From NCBI GenBank assembly GCA_037380725.1, contig JARRRL010000014.1:1-16464 (forward strand): 16,464 nt of DNA, given 5' to 3'. Positions 1-6,742 of the stretch are shown in pieces. The first letter of the stretch is position 1, and each line of letters starts with the position of its first letter. Source of the DNA: JARRRL01 sp037380725. GTDB lineage: Bacteria; Pseudomonadota; Gammaproteobacteria; Pseudomonadales; JANQJO01. Under the pieces are notes generated by a model, which was given only the letters and a program-made list of their open reading frames with translations, did not search any database and was not told where the DNA came from. Position numbers and translations under genes: made by a program.

Positions 1-158
1 GACCACTCCGGCGCGTGATAATCAGGCCCAACCGCACACCCCGTCAGCAATACAGCGCTCGCCAGCGCCAGCGGCCATGTCGTAAGCAAAACGCGTCGCG
101 CAACACAATAACCCATCCGCCTTCTTTGCTTTCCTACAAGGTCAAAACAACGTGACAT
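1..158 (-). CDS. Outer-membrane efflux lipoprotein (NodT/OprM-like), N-terminal fragment
   Basis: This is the start of a gene that leaves the window on the left; only about 52 residues are visible. They show a basic N-terminus, a hydrophobic stretch and a lipobox LTGC, followed directly by AVGPDYHAPEW. That junction is characteristic of the NodT/OprM family of outer-membrane channel lipoproteins that partner RND pumps. The start at 158 has an AAGGG motif about 8 nt upstream; an in-frame ATG at 116 is an alternative that gives a shorter signal peptide. It lies 69 nt downstream of the RND pump gene on the same strand, so it should be the third gene of the efflux operon. The family call rests on the lipobox and the following motif only, because the channel domain is outside the window. 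Confidence 0.85.
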   Translation of the reverse strand, partial: MSRCFDLVGKQRRRMGYCVARRVLLTTWPLALASAVLLTGCAVGPDYHAPEW

Positions 159-227
159 ACTGATGCCCTTTTTATCTTATTGCCCAGAACCGCTTTTACT
201 GTCCATTGGTCCCGCGCCATTGCCGTT

Positions 228-3200
228 TTAAACAACAAGCGGTTTCACACTGTCGGAGGCGCGAGGCAAACCTCTACCCAATACCTTCCGCATCACCACG
301 TAAAACACCGGTGTCAACACCAAACCAAAAATCGTAACACCAAGCATCCCCCAGAAAACCGCAACGCCTAAGGCTTGACGGATTTCCGCCCCCGCACCCA
401 CTGCAAACGCCAAAGGAGATACGCCCATGATAAACGCCAAGGACGTCATCAAAATCGGACGCAAACGCAATCGACTGGCCTCAATGGCCGCTGGTATCGT
501 GCGCCACCCCGACTCCTCCAAGGTTTTCGCGAATTCAACAATTAAAATGGCGTTCTTTGTGGCCAAACCCACCAACACAAATAAGGCAATTTGTGTGAAT
601 ACGTTATTATCCCCTCCCCACCATTTCACCCCGCACAACGCGGACAATATCGTCATGGGCACAATCAATATCACCGTCAACGGTAACACCAAACTCTCAT
701 ATTGCGCGGCCAACACCATATACACCAATAACACGACTAGGGGAAAAACGTATAACGCCGCGTTGCCCGCGATGTGATTCTGGTACGCGATTTCCGTCCA
801 CTCAAAGTGGATCCCCGCCGGTAAGATCTCGTCGGCCAAAGCCGCCATTTTGGCCTGCGCTTGCCCACTGGAAACCCCCGGCGCAGGCGCACCACTTAAA
901 TCAGCCGCCGGAAATCCATTGTAGTGCACAACCCGATCCGGGCCATGCGTGTATCGCGCATCCACCACGCTGGATAAGGGCACTAAATCACCAAACTGAT
1001 TGCGCGTCTTGTACCGACCAATATCACTCACTTCGCGTCGATTCAAGTGATCAGCCTGCGCTATCACTTGGTAGGTTTTACCCAATTTATTAAAGTCATT
1101 GACGTACAAGGAACCCAAATACGTCTGCAAAGTCAGATACAACGCGTTCAAATCAATACCGTGCTGTTTCGCTTTTTCCCGATCAACAAACAAATCAATC
1201 TGCGGCACAGTGGCGCGAAAACTGCCAAACACTCCGGTTAACTCAGGGGTTTGCCACGCACGCATCATCAGCGCGTTGGTGGCCTGATACAAGGCGTCGT
1301 AACCCAAATTCGCTCGATCCTGAATTTGCAGTTTAAAGCCACCTTTGGCACCCAAGCCCAACACAGGCGGCGGTGGGAATACAGCCACAAACGCCTCTTG
1401 AATCTGTGACACTTCTTGCGTGAGTTGCTGCGCGATGGCAAAACCAGACTGATCGGGACGCGTGCGTTCTGAAAACGATGTCAAGGGAAAAAACACAATA
1501 CCCGCATTGGTCGCACTCACAAATCCATTTATGGACAAACCCGGAAACGCCACAGCGTGCTCCACGCCGGGGTGATTCAAACCAATTTCCCCCAAACGCG
1601 CCATAACCGCCTCGGTCCGTTCAATGCTGGCGCCATCGGGCAACTGAGCAAAACCAATTAAATATTGCTTATCTTGAGCGGGCACATACCCCGATGGAAC
1701 CTGTTGAAACTGCCAACCCGTCGCCGCCAGCAAGCCCACAAAAATGACCATCACCAACACGCTGCGCCGCAAGGTTTGGACCACCACACCCGTATACCGC
1801 TTTTTTAACCACTCAAACCCCCGGTTAAACGGTCTAAACAACCAGCCCAAGGCGAAGTTGAAGCAGCGCGTCAAACGATCAGGGGCAGCGTCATGCGGTT
1901 TCAGCAACAAGGCCGACAGCGCGGGAGAGAGCGTCAACGAGTTGAGCGTGGAAATAAAAACTGCCACCGCTATGGTAAACGCAAACTGCTGATAAAACCG
2001 TCCCGTCAATCCAGGAATAAACGAAATGGGCACGAACACCGCGAACAACACCAGTGAGGTCGCAATAATCGGTCCGGTCACCTCACGCATCGCCACCAGA
2101 GTCGCCTCACGTGGCGAACGCCCGTGTCGAATATTCCGCTCCACGTTTTCCACCACCACAATCGCGTCATCCACCACAATACCAATGGCAAGCACCAGAC
2201 CAAATAAGGTCAGCACATTAATGGAAAAATCGGTGCACGCCATGACCGCAAAGACGCCCACGATGGACACCGGCACCGCCGCCAAGGGAATAATCGAAGC
2301 ACGCCACGTTTGCAAAAATATAATCACCACCAACACCACCAACGCAACCGCCTCAAGCAAGGTGGAAATAACCGCTTTGATGGAATCCCGAACAAACACC
2401 GTTGGGTCATACACAATGGTGTAATCAATGCCGTCGGGCAGCGTGTCTTTGAGCGACGCCATGGTCTCACGAACGCCGTTCGAAATGGCGATGGCGTTGC
2501 TGCCCGGCGCTTGAAAAATGGGAACCGCGACCGCTTGTTTGCCGTCCAACAAGGAACGCAGGGCGTAGCTGGACGCGCCCAAGGCCACACGCGCCACATC
2601 GCCCAATCGCACCAATTCACCCTGTGGCCCCGTTTTCACAATAATGCGCGTAAACGCTTCGGCATCCTCCAAGCGTCCTGGGGTATTCACCGAAATTTGA
2701 AACGCTTCGCCCGGTGCTGGACTTTGACCCAGGCTGCCCGCCGCCACCTGCACGTTTTGCTCACGAATGGCCGAAATGACCTCAGCAACCGTCAAATTTC
2801 GTGAGGTCAAGGCATCCGGATCCAACCAAATGCGCATGGCGTAATCCCCACTGCCAAACACCAACACCGTCCCAACGCCTGGCAGACGCTTCAAGGCATC
2901 AACAATGTGTAGCTGGGCGTAATTACGCAAATACAAACTGTCATAGCGATCATCCGGACTCGTAATGTGCACTACCATCGTCAAATCAGAAGACGATTTT
3001 TCAGTCACCACGCCCAAACGACGCACTTCTTCTGGTAAACGGGGTAAGGCCTGCGCCACCCGGTTTTGCACCTGCGTTTGTGCAATATCCACGTCCGAAC
3101 CAATCGCAAAACTCACCGTCAGTTGCATCTGGCCATTGTTGGTGGATTGCGATTCCATGTACAACAGGTTATCCACACCATTAATGGCGTCTTCCAAGGG

Positions 3201-3395
3201 ACTGGCCACCGTCTCCGCAATGGTTTCCGGTGTAGCACCCGGAAAAGTGGTGCGCACTACAACAGATGGCGGCACCACCTCCGGGTATTCACTCACCGGC
3301 AGTTGAAACACACACAGTACGCCAATCACAAAAATAATGAGCGAGACCACGGACGCAAAAATGGGTCTGTCCACAAAAAATGCCGCAAATTTCAT
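228..3395 (-). CDS. RND multidrug efflux pump, inner-membrane HAE1 transporter (MexF-like)
   Basis: A 1055-residue proton-driven antiporter of the hydrophobe/amphiphile efflux family, expected to form an inner-membrane trimer that passes drugs to the adaptor and outer-membrane channel. The N-terminus (FFVDRPIFA, then QLPVSEYPEVVPPSVVVR at 31-48) is the family signature. The proton-relay aspartates are D409/D410 in GIVVDDAIVVVENV, and the relay lysine is K947 in LVGLATKNAILIVEFAK. Two periplasmic porter halves and the second transmembrane block are intact, so the gene is full length. Closest recalled relatives are MexF/OqxB/BpeF types, based on EYPEVVPP, MVVHITSPDDRYD and IREQNVQVAAGSLG. The start overlaps the adaptor stop by ATGA (3392-3395), and a GGAGA motif sits upstream, so the two are translationally coupled. 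The substrate cannot be read from the sequence. Confidence 0.97.
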   Translation of the reverse strand: MKFAAFFVDRPIFASVVSLIIFVIGVLCVFQLPVSEYPEVVPPSVVVRTTFPGATPETIAETVASPLEDAINGVDNLLYMESQSTNNGQMQLTVSFAIGSDVDIAQTQVQNRVAQALPRLPEEVRRLGVVTEKSSSDLTMVVHITSPDDRYDSLYLRNYAQLHIVDALKRLPGVGTVLVFGSGDYAMRIWLDPDALTSRNLTVAEVISAIREQNVQVAAGSLGQSPAPGEAFQISVNTPGRLEDAEAFTRIIVKTGPQGELVRLGDVARVALGASSYALRSLLDGKQAVAVPIFQAPGSNAIAISNGVRETMASLKDTLPDGIDYTIVYDPTVFVRDSIKAVISTLLEAVALVVLVVIIFLQTWRASIIPLAAVPVSIVGVFAVMACTDFSINVLTLFGLVLAIGIVVDDAIVVVENVERNIRHGRSPREATLVAMREVTGPIIATSLVLFAVFVPISFIPGLTGRFYQQFAFTIAVAVFISTLNSLTLSPALSALLLKPHDAAPDRLTRCFNFALGWLFRPFNRGFEWLKKRYTGVVVQTLRRSVLVMVIFVGLLAATGWQFQQVPSGYVPAQDKQYLIGFAQLPDGASIERTEAVMARLGEIGLNHPGVEHAVAFPGLSINGFVSATNAGIVFFPLTSFSERTRPDQSGFAIAQQLTQEVSQIQEAFVAVFPPPPVLGLGAKGGFKLQIQDRANLGYDALYQATNALMMRAWQTPELTGVFGSFRATVPQIDLFVDREKAKQHGIDLNALYLTLQTYLGSLYVNDFNKLGKTYQVIAQADHLNRREVSDIGRYKTRNQFGDLVPLSSVVDARYTHGPDRVVHYNGFPAADLSGAPAPGVSSGQAQAKMAALADEILPAGIHFEWTEIAYQNHIAGNAALYVFPLVVLLVYMVLAAQYESLVLPLTVILIVPMTILSALCGVKWWGGDNNVFTQIALFVLVGLATKNAILIVEFAKTLEESGWRTIPAAIEASRLRLRPILMTSLAFIMGVSPLAFAVGAGAEIRQALGVAVFWGMLGVTIFGLVLTPVFYVVMRKVLGRGLPRASDSVKPLVV

Positions 3396-4648
3396 TGAAC
3401 CGTCTCCTGTGTGTCTTGATCAGGATCGGCATCGCCGTCATACACCGCGCCACGGCTGTGCTTGTCTTCTCGGAGTAAAGCCAGCTCTTTCATGGTGACC
3501 GCAACAACATTCACCGGCGCACCAGGACGAGCATACGTTAAGCCTTTTACGATCAGCTGATCCCCGTCAGACAAACCGCTGCGCACCACGCGCAATCCGT
3601 CAATTCGAGGGCCAAGCGTTACTGGTGTATATTTAACTAGGTTATTTTCATCCACCGTCAACACATATCGCGTCTCTTGATCCGTCGCGATAGCACGTTC
3701 ATTTATCAAAATCCCCGCATACGAGTTACTCGTGGGTATCGAAACACGGGCAAACAAACCAGGGCGAATCACAGGACTGGTTTGTTTCAGCGTCGCACGC
3801 AACTGAATGGTGCCCGTCTGTGGATCCACGCGGTTATTAATAAAGGTCAGTACTGCTGAATGGGGATAGCCTTCATCCGATACTAAACCCAATGAAATCC
3901 GAGTTTCCCCCACCCGCCACTGATCGCCAGATTCTAAAAAAACACGCTCATCAACCGCAAAATCCACAAACAGAGTTTCCGTGGCCACCAAGCTTGTTAA
4001 TAGCGTCTGCCCAGCTTGCACCCAATTTCCTGCGGTAATTTCCGCTCGCCCTAAACGGCCCGATACGGGCGCCGTCACGCGCGTGAACGCCACATTCAAC
4101 GCCGCCGATTCCAACTCAGCTTTCGCGGAAGCGCGTTGCGCCTTCGCCGTGACCGAAGCCGCCGTGCGCAACTCGTATTCTTCTTCTGATATCACTTTGC
4201 GACGCAACAAGTCCTTACCCCGATTCGCTTCACGCGACGCCTGTTGAAATTGTGCGTTGGCGCGTTCATATTCCGCTTGAGCACGATCCAGTACCGCTTG
4301 AAATGGACGTGCGTCAATTTCAAATAACAATTCGCCCGCTTGAACCACACTGCCTTCTGTAAAATTCACTTTTAACAATTGACCCGACACACGTGGTCGC
4401 AGCGAAACTGCATCCACCGCACTCAAACGTCCGGTGTATTCACGACGCTCTGTCACCATTGTTTCCGAAACGATCGCAACGCTTACGGTTGGCTTGGGCA
4501 TTTCTTGCGCCCAAGCGCCTGTCATCGATAAAATGAAAGTCAGCGCGACTCGCGCTCCCACCCACCAGCAACGATGCGCTCGGGAATGGGTACGCAAAAT
4601 GCGATAAGCCATTCGCGACGCGCTCTTCAATTCAACATGTGACCACAT
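3392..4648 (-). CDS. RND efflux periplasmic adaptor (membrane fusion protein, MexE-like)
   Basis: A 418-residue adaptor that bridges the RND pump and the outer-membrane channel. It has a basic N-terminus, a hydrophobic segment at about 33-47 and a likely signal peptidase I site AWA/QEM, so it appears to be a soluble-type rather than a lipobox-bearing adaptor. Then come a split lipoyl domain (VSLRPRVSGQLLKV, about 81-94), an alpha-helical hairpin rich in Ala/Glu/Arg (about 115-185), the second lipoyl half (VTAPVSGRLGRAEI) and beta-barrel and membrane-proximal domains. AAGGTG 7 nt upstream supports the ATG at 4648; M13 (4612) is a shorter alternative. It is the first gene of the operon. No regulator gene lies next to it in the window. 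Confidence 0.95.
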   Translation of the reverse strand: MWSHVELKSASRMAYRILRTHSRAHRCWWVGARVALTFILSMTGAWAQEMPKPTVSVAIVSETMVTERREYTGRLSAVDAVSLRPRVSGQLLKVNFTEGSVVQAGELLFEIDARPFQAVLDRAQAEYERANAQFQQASREANRGKDLLRRKVISEEEYELRTAASVTAKAQRASAKAELESAALNVAFTRVTAPVSGRLGRAEITAGNWVQAGQTLLTSLVATETLFVDFAVDERVFLESGDQWRVGETRISLGLVSDEGYPHSAVLTFINNRVDPQTGTIQLRATLKQTSPVIRPGLFARVSIPTSNSYAGILINERAIATDQETRYVLTVDENNLVKYTPVTLGPRIDGLRVVRSGLSDGDQLIVKGLTYARPGAPVNVVAVTMKELALLREDKHSRGAVYDGDADPDQDTQETVQ

Positions 4649-4649
4649 G
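4636..4649. promoter_or_regulatory. Palindrome over the efflux operon start codon
   Basis: CATGTG-AC-CACATG is a perfect 6+6 bp inverted repeat with a 2-nt centre that includes the adaptor start codon. It could be an operator or simply coincidence; there is no independent support. Confidence 0.3.
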
Positions 4650-4756
4650 AAAACACCTTATTTTTATCCCGTTAACAAAACGCATCCTGAACGCCTCTAT
4701 TTTCAGCATATTTGCTGTCAATGAAACCGACTTCATTGATCGCCTGTTCCGACTTA

Positions 4757-4798
4757 CACAGACTGAATTGCACAGACTGAATTACGCAGGCTAGATTG
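4757..4798. repeat. 14-bp tandem repeat, three copies
   Basis: Copy 1 (4757-4770) is CACAGACTGAATTG, copy 2 (4771-4784) differs only in its last base, and copy 3 (4785-4798) matches at 10 of 14 positions. All three are in exact 14-bp register. Confidence 0.85.
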
Positions 4799-4946
4799 TA
4801 CAGAAAATAGTGGAAATAGGCATACCAAAAATAATTGCTCAAAAATAACGACGTCACACTTCGAACAACTATCGATATATCAATCTCGGCGCAGCACAAG
4901 CAACACAACAAGATCTAGCAAAAAGCCAGTGACTTGTCTCAAGAGG

Positions 4947-4972
4947 GGCACCACACGTCATCACATGGTGCC
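4947..4972. repeat. Inverted repeat, 7-bp perfect stem
   Basis: GGCACCA (4947-4953) and TGGTGCC (4966-4972) are separated by 12 nt; a G-T pair extends the stem outward. No T-run follows on either strand, so it is not a typical intrinsic terminator. It might be an operator or an mRNA structure. Confidence 0.5.
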
Positions 4973-5049
4973 TGCAACACGTAGCCCCTACACAATGCTC
5001 CGCTGATAACAATTAGCCATTATGCTTCCAGGTATACATCCAGGACTAC

Positions 5050-5069
5050 TTTAGAGCCTTTACTCTAAA
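5050..5069. repeat. Inverted repeat, 7-bp perfect stem with 6-nt loop
   Basis: TTTAGAG (5050-5056) and CTCTAAA (5063-5069) flank CCTTTA. It lies about 200 nt upstream of the phasin-like start, a position compatible with an operator. It is next to the left arm of the longer-range inverted repeat at 5072. Confidence 0.45.
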
Positions 5070-5071
5070 TC

Positions 5072-5247
5072 TATCGGGTAAGATGAACATCAAAGTGGAC
5101 GGCGCTAACAGCCAAGGATTATGGCTTGCTCAATTTAATTGCCTGCCTGGCTTTGATGTCGATCAAATTTGGACGCCATCAAAGCAACGTAAACCGTTAC
5201 CGACAGCGCACTACTTTGTTTTAACCCATGACATCTTTTACCCGATA
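5072..5247. repeat. Long-spaced imperfect inverted repeat upstream of phasin-like gene
   Basis: The left arm TATCGGGTAAGATG (5072-5085) is the reverse complement of the right arm CATCTTTTACCCGATA (5232-5247) apart from a 2-nt insertion. The arms enclose about 146 nt and end 18 nt before the chosen start. It may form a structured leader or mark the ends of a small inserted segment. Confidence 0.45.
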
Positions 5248-5265
5248 TACACACCGAGGTTTTGC

Positions 5266-5670
5266 ATGAAAGAAATTACCGACAAAGTGACAGGCAAAGT
5301 CAAAGAACAAGTGGAAAACGTCAGCGGTTCTTTCACCCAATTTATGTCCGCTGGTCGCGGTCTTTATTTCAAACTGTCTGAAACCGGCACCAAACAGTTC
5401 GCCGAATTGGTGAAAGTAGGGGAATCCAAACGAGACGCTGGCGAAACATTGGTGAACCACCTTCGTGAGTCTTTGCAAGAGATTGACCCCAAAAGCTCCG
5501 CCAATCAAATCAAGTTAGCGGCGCTGGGCTTGTTGAACAAAACACTGGAAAACAGTGAACGCTTCTTTTCTGAACTGGTCAAGTGCGGCGAAAAGCAAAC
5601 GCATCCGGACACCAGCGAGGCCTGCACGGACAAAAACAGCAAAAAGAAAATGTCAACTAAAGCCGCGTAA
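5266..5670 (+). CDS. Small phasin-like protein with an internal repeat
   Basis: A predicted 134-residue, mostly helical, soluble protein. Residues 30-55 contain GLYFKLSETGTKQFAELVK followed by VGE, which resembles the core motif of PhaF/PhaI-type phasins (a Gly-Leu turn, then F-x-x-LVK-x-GE). Phasins coat polyhydroxyalkanoate granules. A second, diverged copy (GLLNKTLENSERFFSELVK, then CGE) occurs at 88-109. The tail is Lys-rich (KNSKKKMSTKAA), reminiscent of short basic tails in some phasins. The start at 5266 is chosen for GAGG at 5256-5259. The frame is open back to an ATG at 5083, but those 61 residues look non-coding and contain the right arm of an inverted repeat. No PHA synthase or depolymerase gene is nearby, so the function is inferred from the motif alone. 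It could instead be another helical stress-type protein. Confidence 0.5.
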   Translation: MKEITDKVTGKVKEQVENVSGSFTQFMSAGRGLYFKLSETGTKQFAELVKVGESKRDAGETLVNHLRESLQEIDPKSSANQIKLAALGLLNKTLENSERFFSELVKCGEKQTHPDTSEACTDKNSKKKMSTKAA

Positions 5671-6152
5671 GGGCTCTGCTGTTCTGCACATCCGCATTCA
5701 CGACGGAAAACACAAGCCCCTCCCCTTCCCAAGCACAAAGCAATGGAGAAGGGGGGAAGGCTTGCGGCGCCTTCGATTGGCCCTTCCAATTGATTCTACA
5801 TAAAATTAACCTGATCACCACGCATTTTCCACACCCAGTTACTCGCTTATGCCTACGAACACAGTAATCAGTTCTCACACGCAAAATCGAGCACATTTTC
5901 GTTCCAAAAGACCGCCTCGATCTACTATCCTTTGTCATGTGATCGTGATTCAATAGCGCAACTCGACGGCCCTTGTTTACCGTATTGAAAACAATCAAAA
6001 CGGCCACGGCATAGAAAATACAGCAACTAGAAACTGACGTTCAGGAACTTATTGGAACCACAGCACTCAAAGCTGGGCCTTACGGAAATAGGGATCTGGG
6101 TCTAGAGGCCACAGGACTGAACATCAAACGCGTAGAAGGTAGGTGCTCTGAC
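5671..6152. other. Non-coding region between phasin-like and DUF2384 genes
   Basis: It has a strong GC-rich hairpin near the left end, a small GATTGG/CCAATT hairpin at about 5775-5790, then unremarkable sequence. A 116-codon minus-strand frame (5657-6007) spans the hairpin and has no recognisable domain or conserved composition. The plus frame of the next gene is open from 6015 but contains no ATG, GTG or TTG before 6153. Confidence 0.55.
5713..5764. terminator. GC-rich hairpin after phasin-like gene
   Basis: CAAGCC (5713-5718) pairs with GGCTTG (5759-5764). After a 2-nt bulge, CCTCCC pairs with GGGGGG and TTC with GAA, giving a long stem around a loop near 5731-5745. It lies 43 nt past the stop codon of the phasin-like gene. 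There is no T-run on either strand, so termination or 3'-end stabilisation is a guess. It may also be a member of a dispersed hairpin repeat family. Confidence 0.45.
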
Positions 6153-6593
6153 ATGCAACAATTTAAGAGTTTCCAAAAATCTCAACGATCCAAACGTCAA
6201 TTGGAAAGTCGACTTGCCCTGAAAAACCTCACTAAAGCGACACGGGAATGGGGCATCGATCGTAAAACAACCCTTGACCTCATCGGCTTATCGTCGTTGC
6301 ACCAAATGGGGCAATGGAACTGCGCGCTCGACGACATTACCCTCACGGATGAACAAATCGAAACGGTCACTTACCTCATGTGCATTCATCAGTCGCTGAA
6401 CCATCACCTTTCACGATCAAAAGACATTGAAATATGGCTAAAAACTAATCAGACTATCAGCAATACGATCGACAACATCAGCCCCTTAGATTACTTGTGT
6501 CAACACAGTTCTTGCTTAGAAGCAGCGCGCACAATTTGCGACTTAATCACTCAAAAATACAGCGCCCGTACTGTACTCGAATCCGGGACATGA
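6153..6593 (+). CDS. Orphan Xre/MbcA/ParS-type antitoxin-like protein (DUF2384)
   Basis: A 146-residue protein. The C-terminal part follows the pattern of the Xre/MbcA/ParS toxin-binding domain: a helix ending at WLKTNQ (95-100), SPLDYL (110-115) and LEAARTICDLI (122-132). The preceding segment (about 28-80: ATREWGIDRKTTLDLIGLS, then LTDEQIETVTYLMCIHQSLN) matches the helical region of these antitoxins that includes an HTH-like part. Such proteins normally pair with a RES-domain toxin, which ADP-ribosylates or degrades NAD targets, and repress their own operon. No RES gene is beside this one: the downstream neighbour is convergent dxs. It is therefore an orphan antitoxin or a DUF2384 regulator. 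The basic N-terminus (KSFQKSQRSKRQLESR) may bind DNA. ATG 6153 is used; AGG lies 9 nt upstream. Confidence 0.65.
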   Translation: MQQFKSFQKSQRSKRQLESRLALKNLTKATREWGIDRKTTLDLIGLSSLHQMGQWNCALDDITLTDEQIETVTYLMCIHQSLNHHLSRSKDIEIWLKTNQTISNTIDNISPLDYLCQHSSCLEAARTICDLITQKYSARTVLESGT

Positions 6594-6598
6594 CCATC

Positions 6599-6652
6599 GT
6601 CGAGAAAACGACCGCCGTCGAGAGCACAGTCATGTTCGAGAAAACGGTCATG
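6599..6652. repeat. 18-bp tandem repeat, three copies
   Basis: Units 6599-6616, 6617-6634 and 6635-6652 follow the pattern (G/T)TCGAGAAAACGGTCATG with substitutions. A weaker related copy seems to precede them and to contain the stop codon of the DUF2384 gene, so the array may have grown from the end of that gene. Confidence 0.75.
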
Positions 6653-6654
6653 AG

Positions 6655-6690
6655 AGGCTTCCACGCCAGCTAGGAGCTTTCTTTTTTCTT
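6655..6690 (+). terminator. Probable intrinsic terminator after DUF2384 gene
   Basis: AGGCTTCC (6655-6662) can pair with GGAGCTT (6673-6679) with one bulge, and an inner AGCT-AGG-AGCT is an alternative stem. A T-rich run CTTTCTTTTTTCTTT follows. This fits termination of the plus-strand gene before convergent dxs. Confidence 0.5.
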
Positions 6691-6714
6691 TATAAGTCAA
6701 ACAGTCTTCACACA

Positions 6715-6742
6715 TCATTCACAGTACGTCATTCACATACAC
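6715..6742. repeat. 14-bp tandem duplication across the dxs stop codon
   Basis: TCATTCACAGTACG (6715-6728) is followed directly by TCATTCACATACAC (6729-6742). The first 9 bases are identical, and the second copy supplies the dxs stop codon and last codons. Confidence 0.6.

Larger units (their letters stand above)
4649..5265. other. Non-coding region between efflux operon and phasin-like gene
   Basis: A divergent intergenic stretch of 617 nt. No convincing gene was found. A 79-codon minus-strand frame here has low-complexity composition and overlaps a tandem repeat, so I do not call it. The region holds a 14-bp tandem repeat, two hairpins and a long-spaced inverted repeat, listed separately. 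Promoters for both flanking genes must lie here, but no clear -35/-10 pair was recognised. Confidence 0.6.

Noticed and set aside
2026..2804. Long plus-strand frames opposite the RND pump gene
   Set aside because: They are antisense to a fully conserved transporter and have no protein-like features.
4672..4911. 79-codon minus-strand reading frame
   Set aside because: No domain recognised, Cys/Phe-rich composition, spans a tandem repeat, no clear ribosome binding site.
5083..5265. Upstream extension of the phasin-like frame to ATG 5083
   Set aside because: The 61 residues show no similarity to phasins, contain the right arm of an inverted repeat, and the internal ATG at 5266 has a better-placed GAGG.
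5657..6007. 116-codon minus-strand reading frame after the phasin-like gene
   Set aside because: Covers a hairpin and overlaps the end of the phasin-like gene; no recognisable motifs; likely chance.
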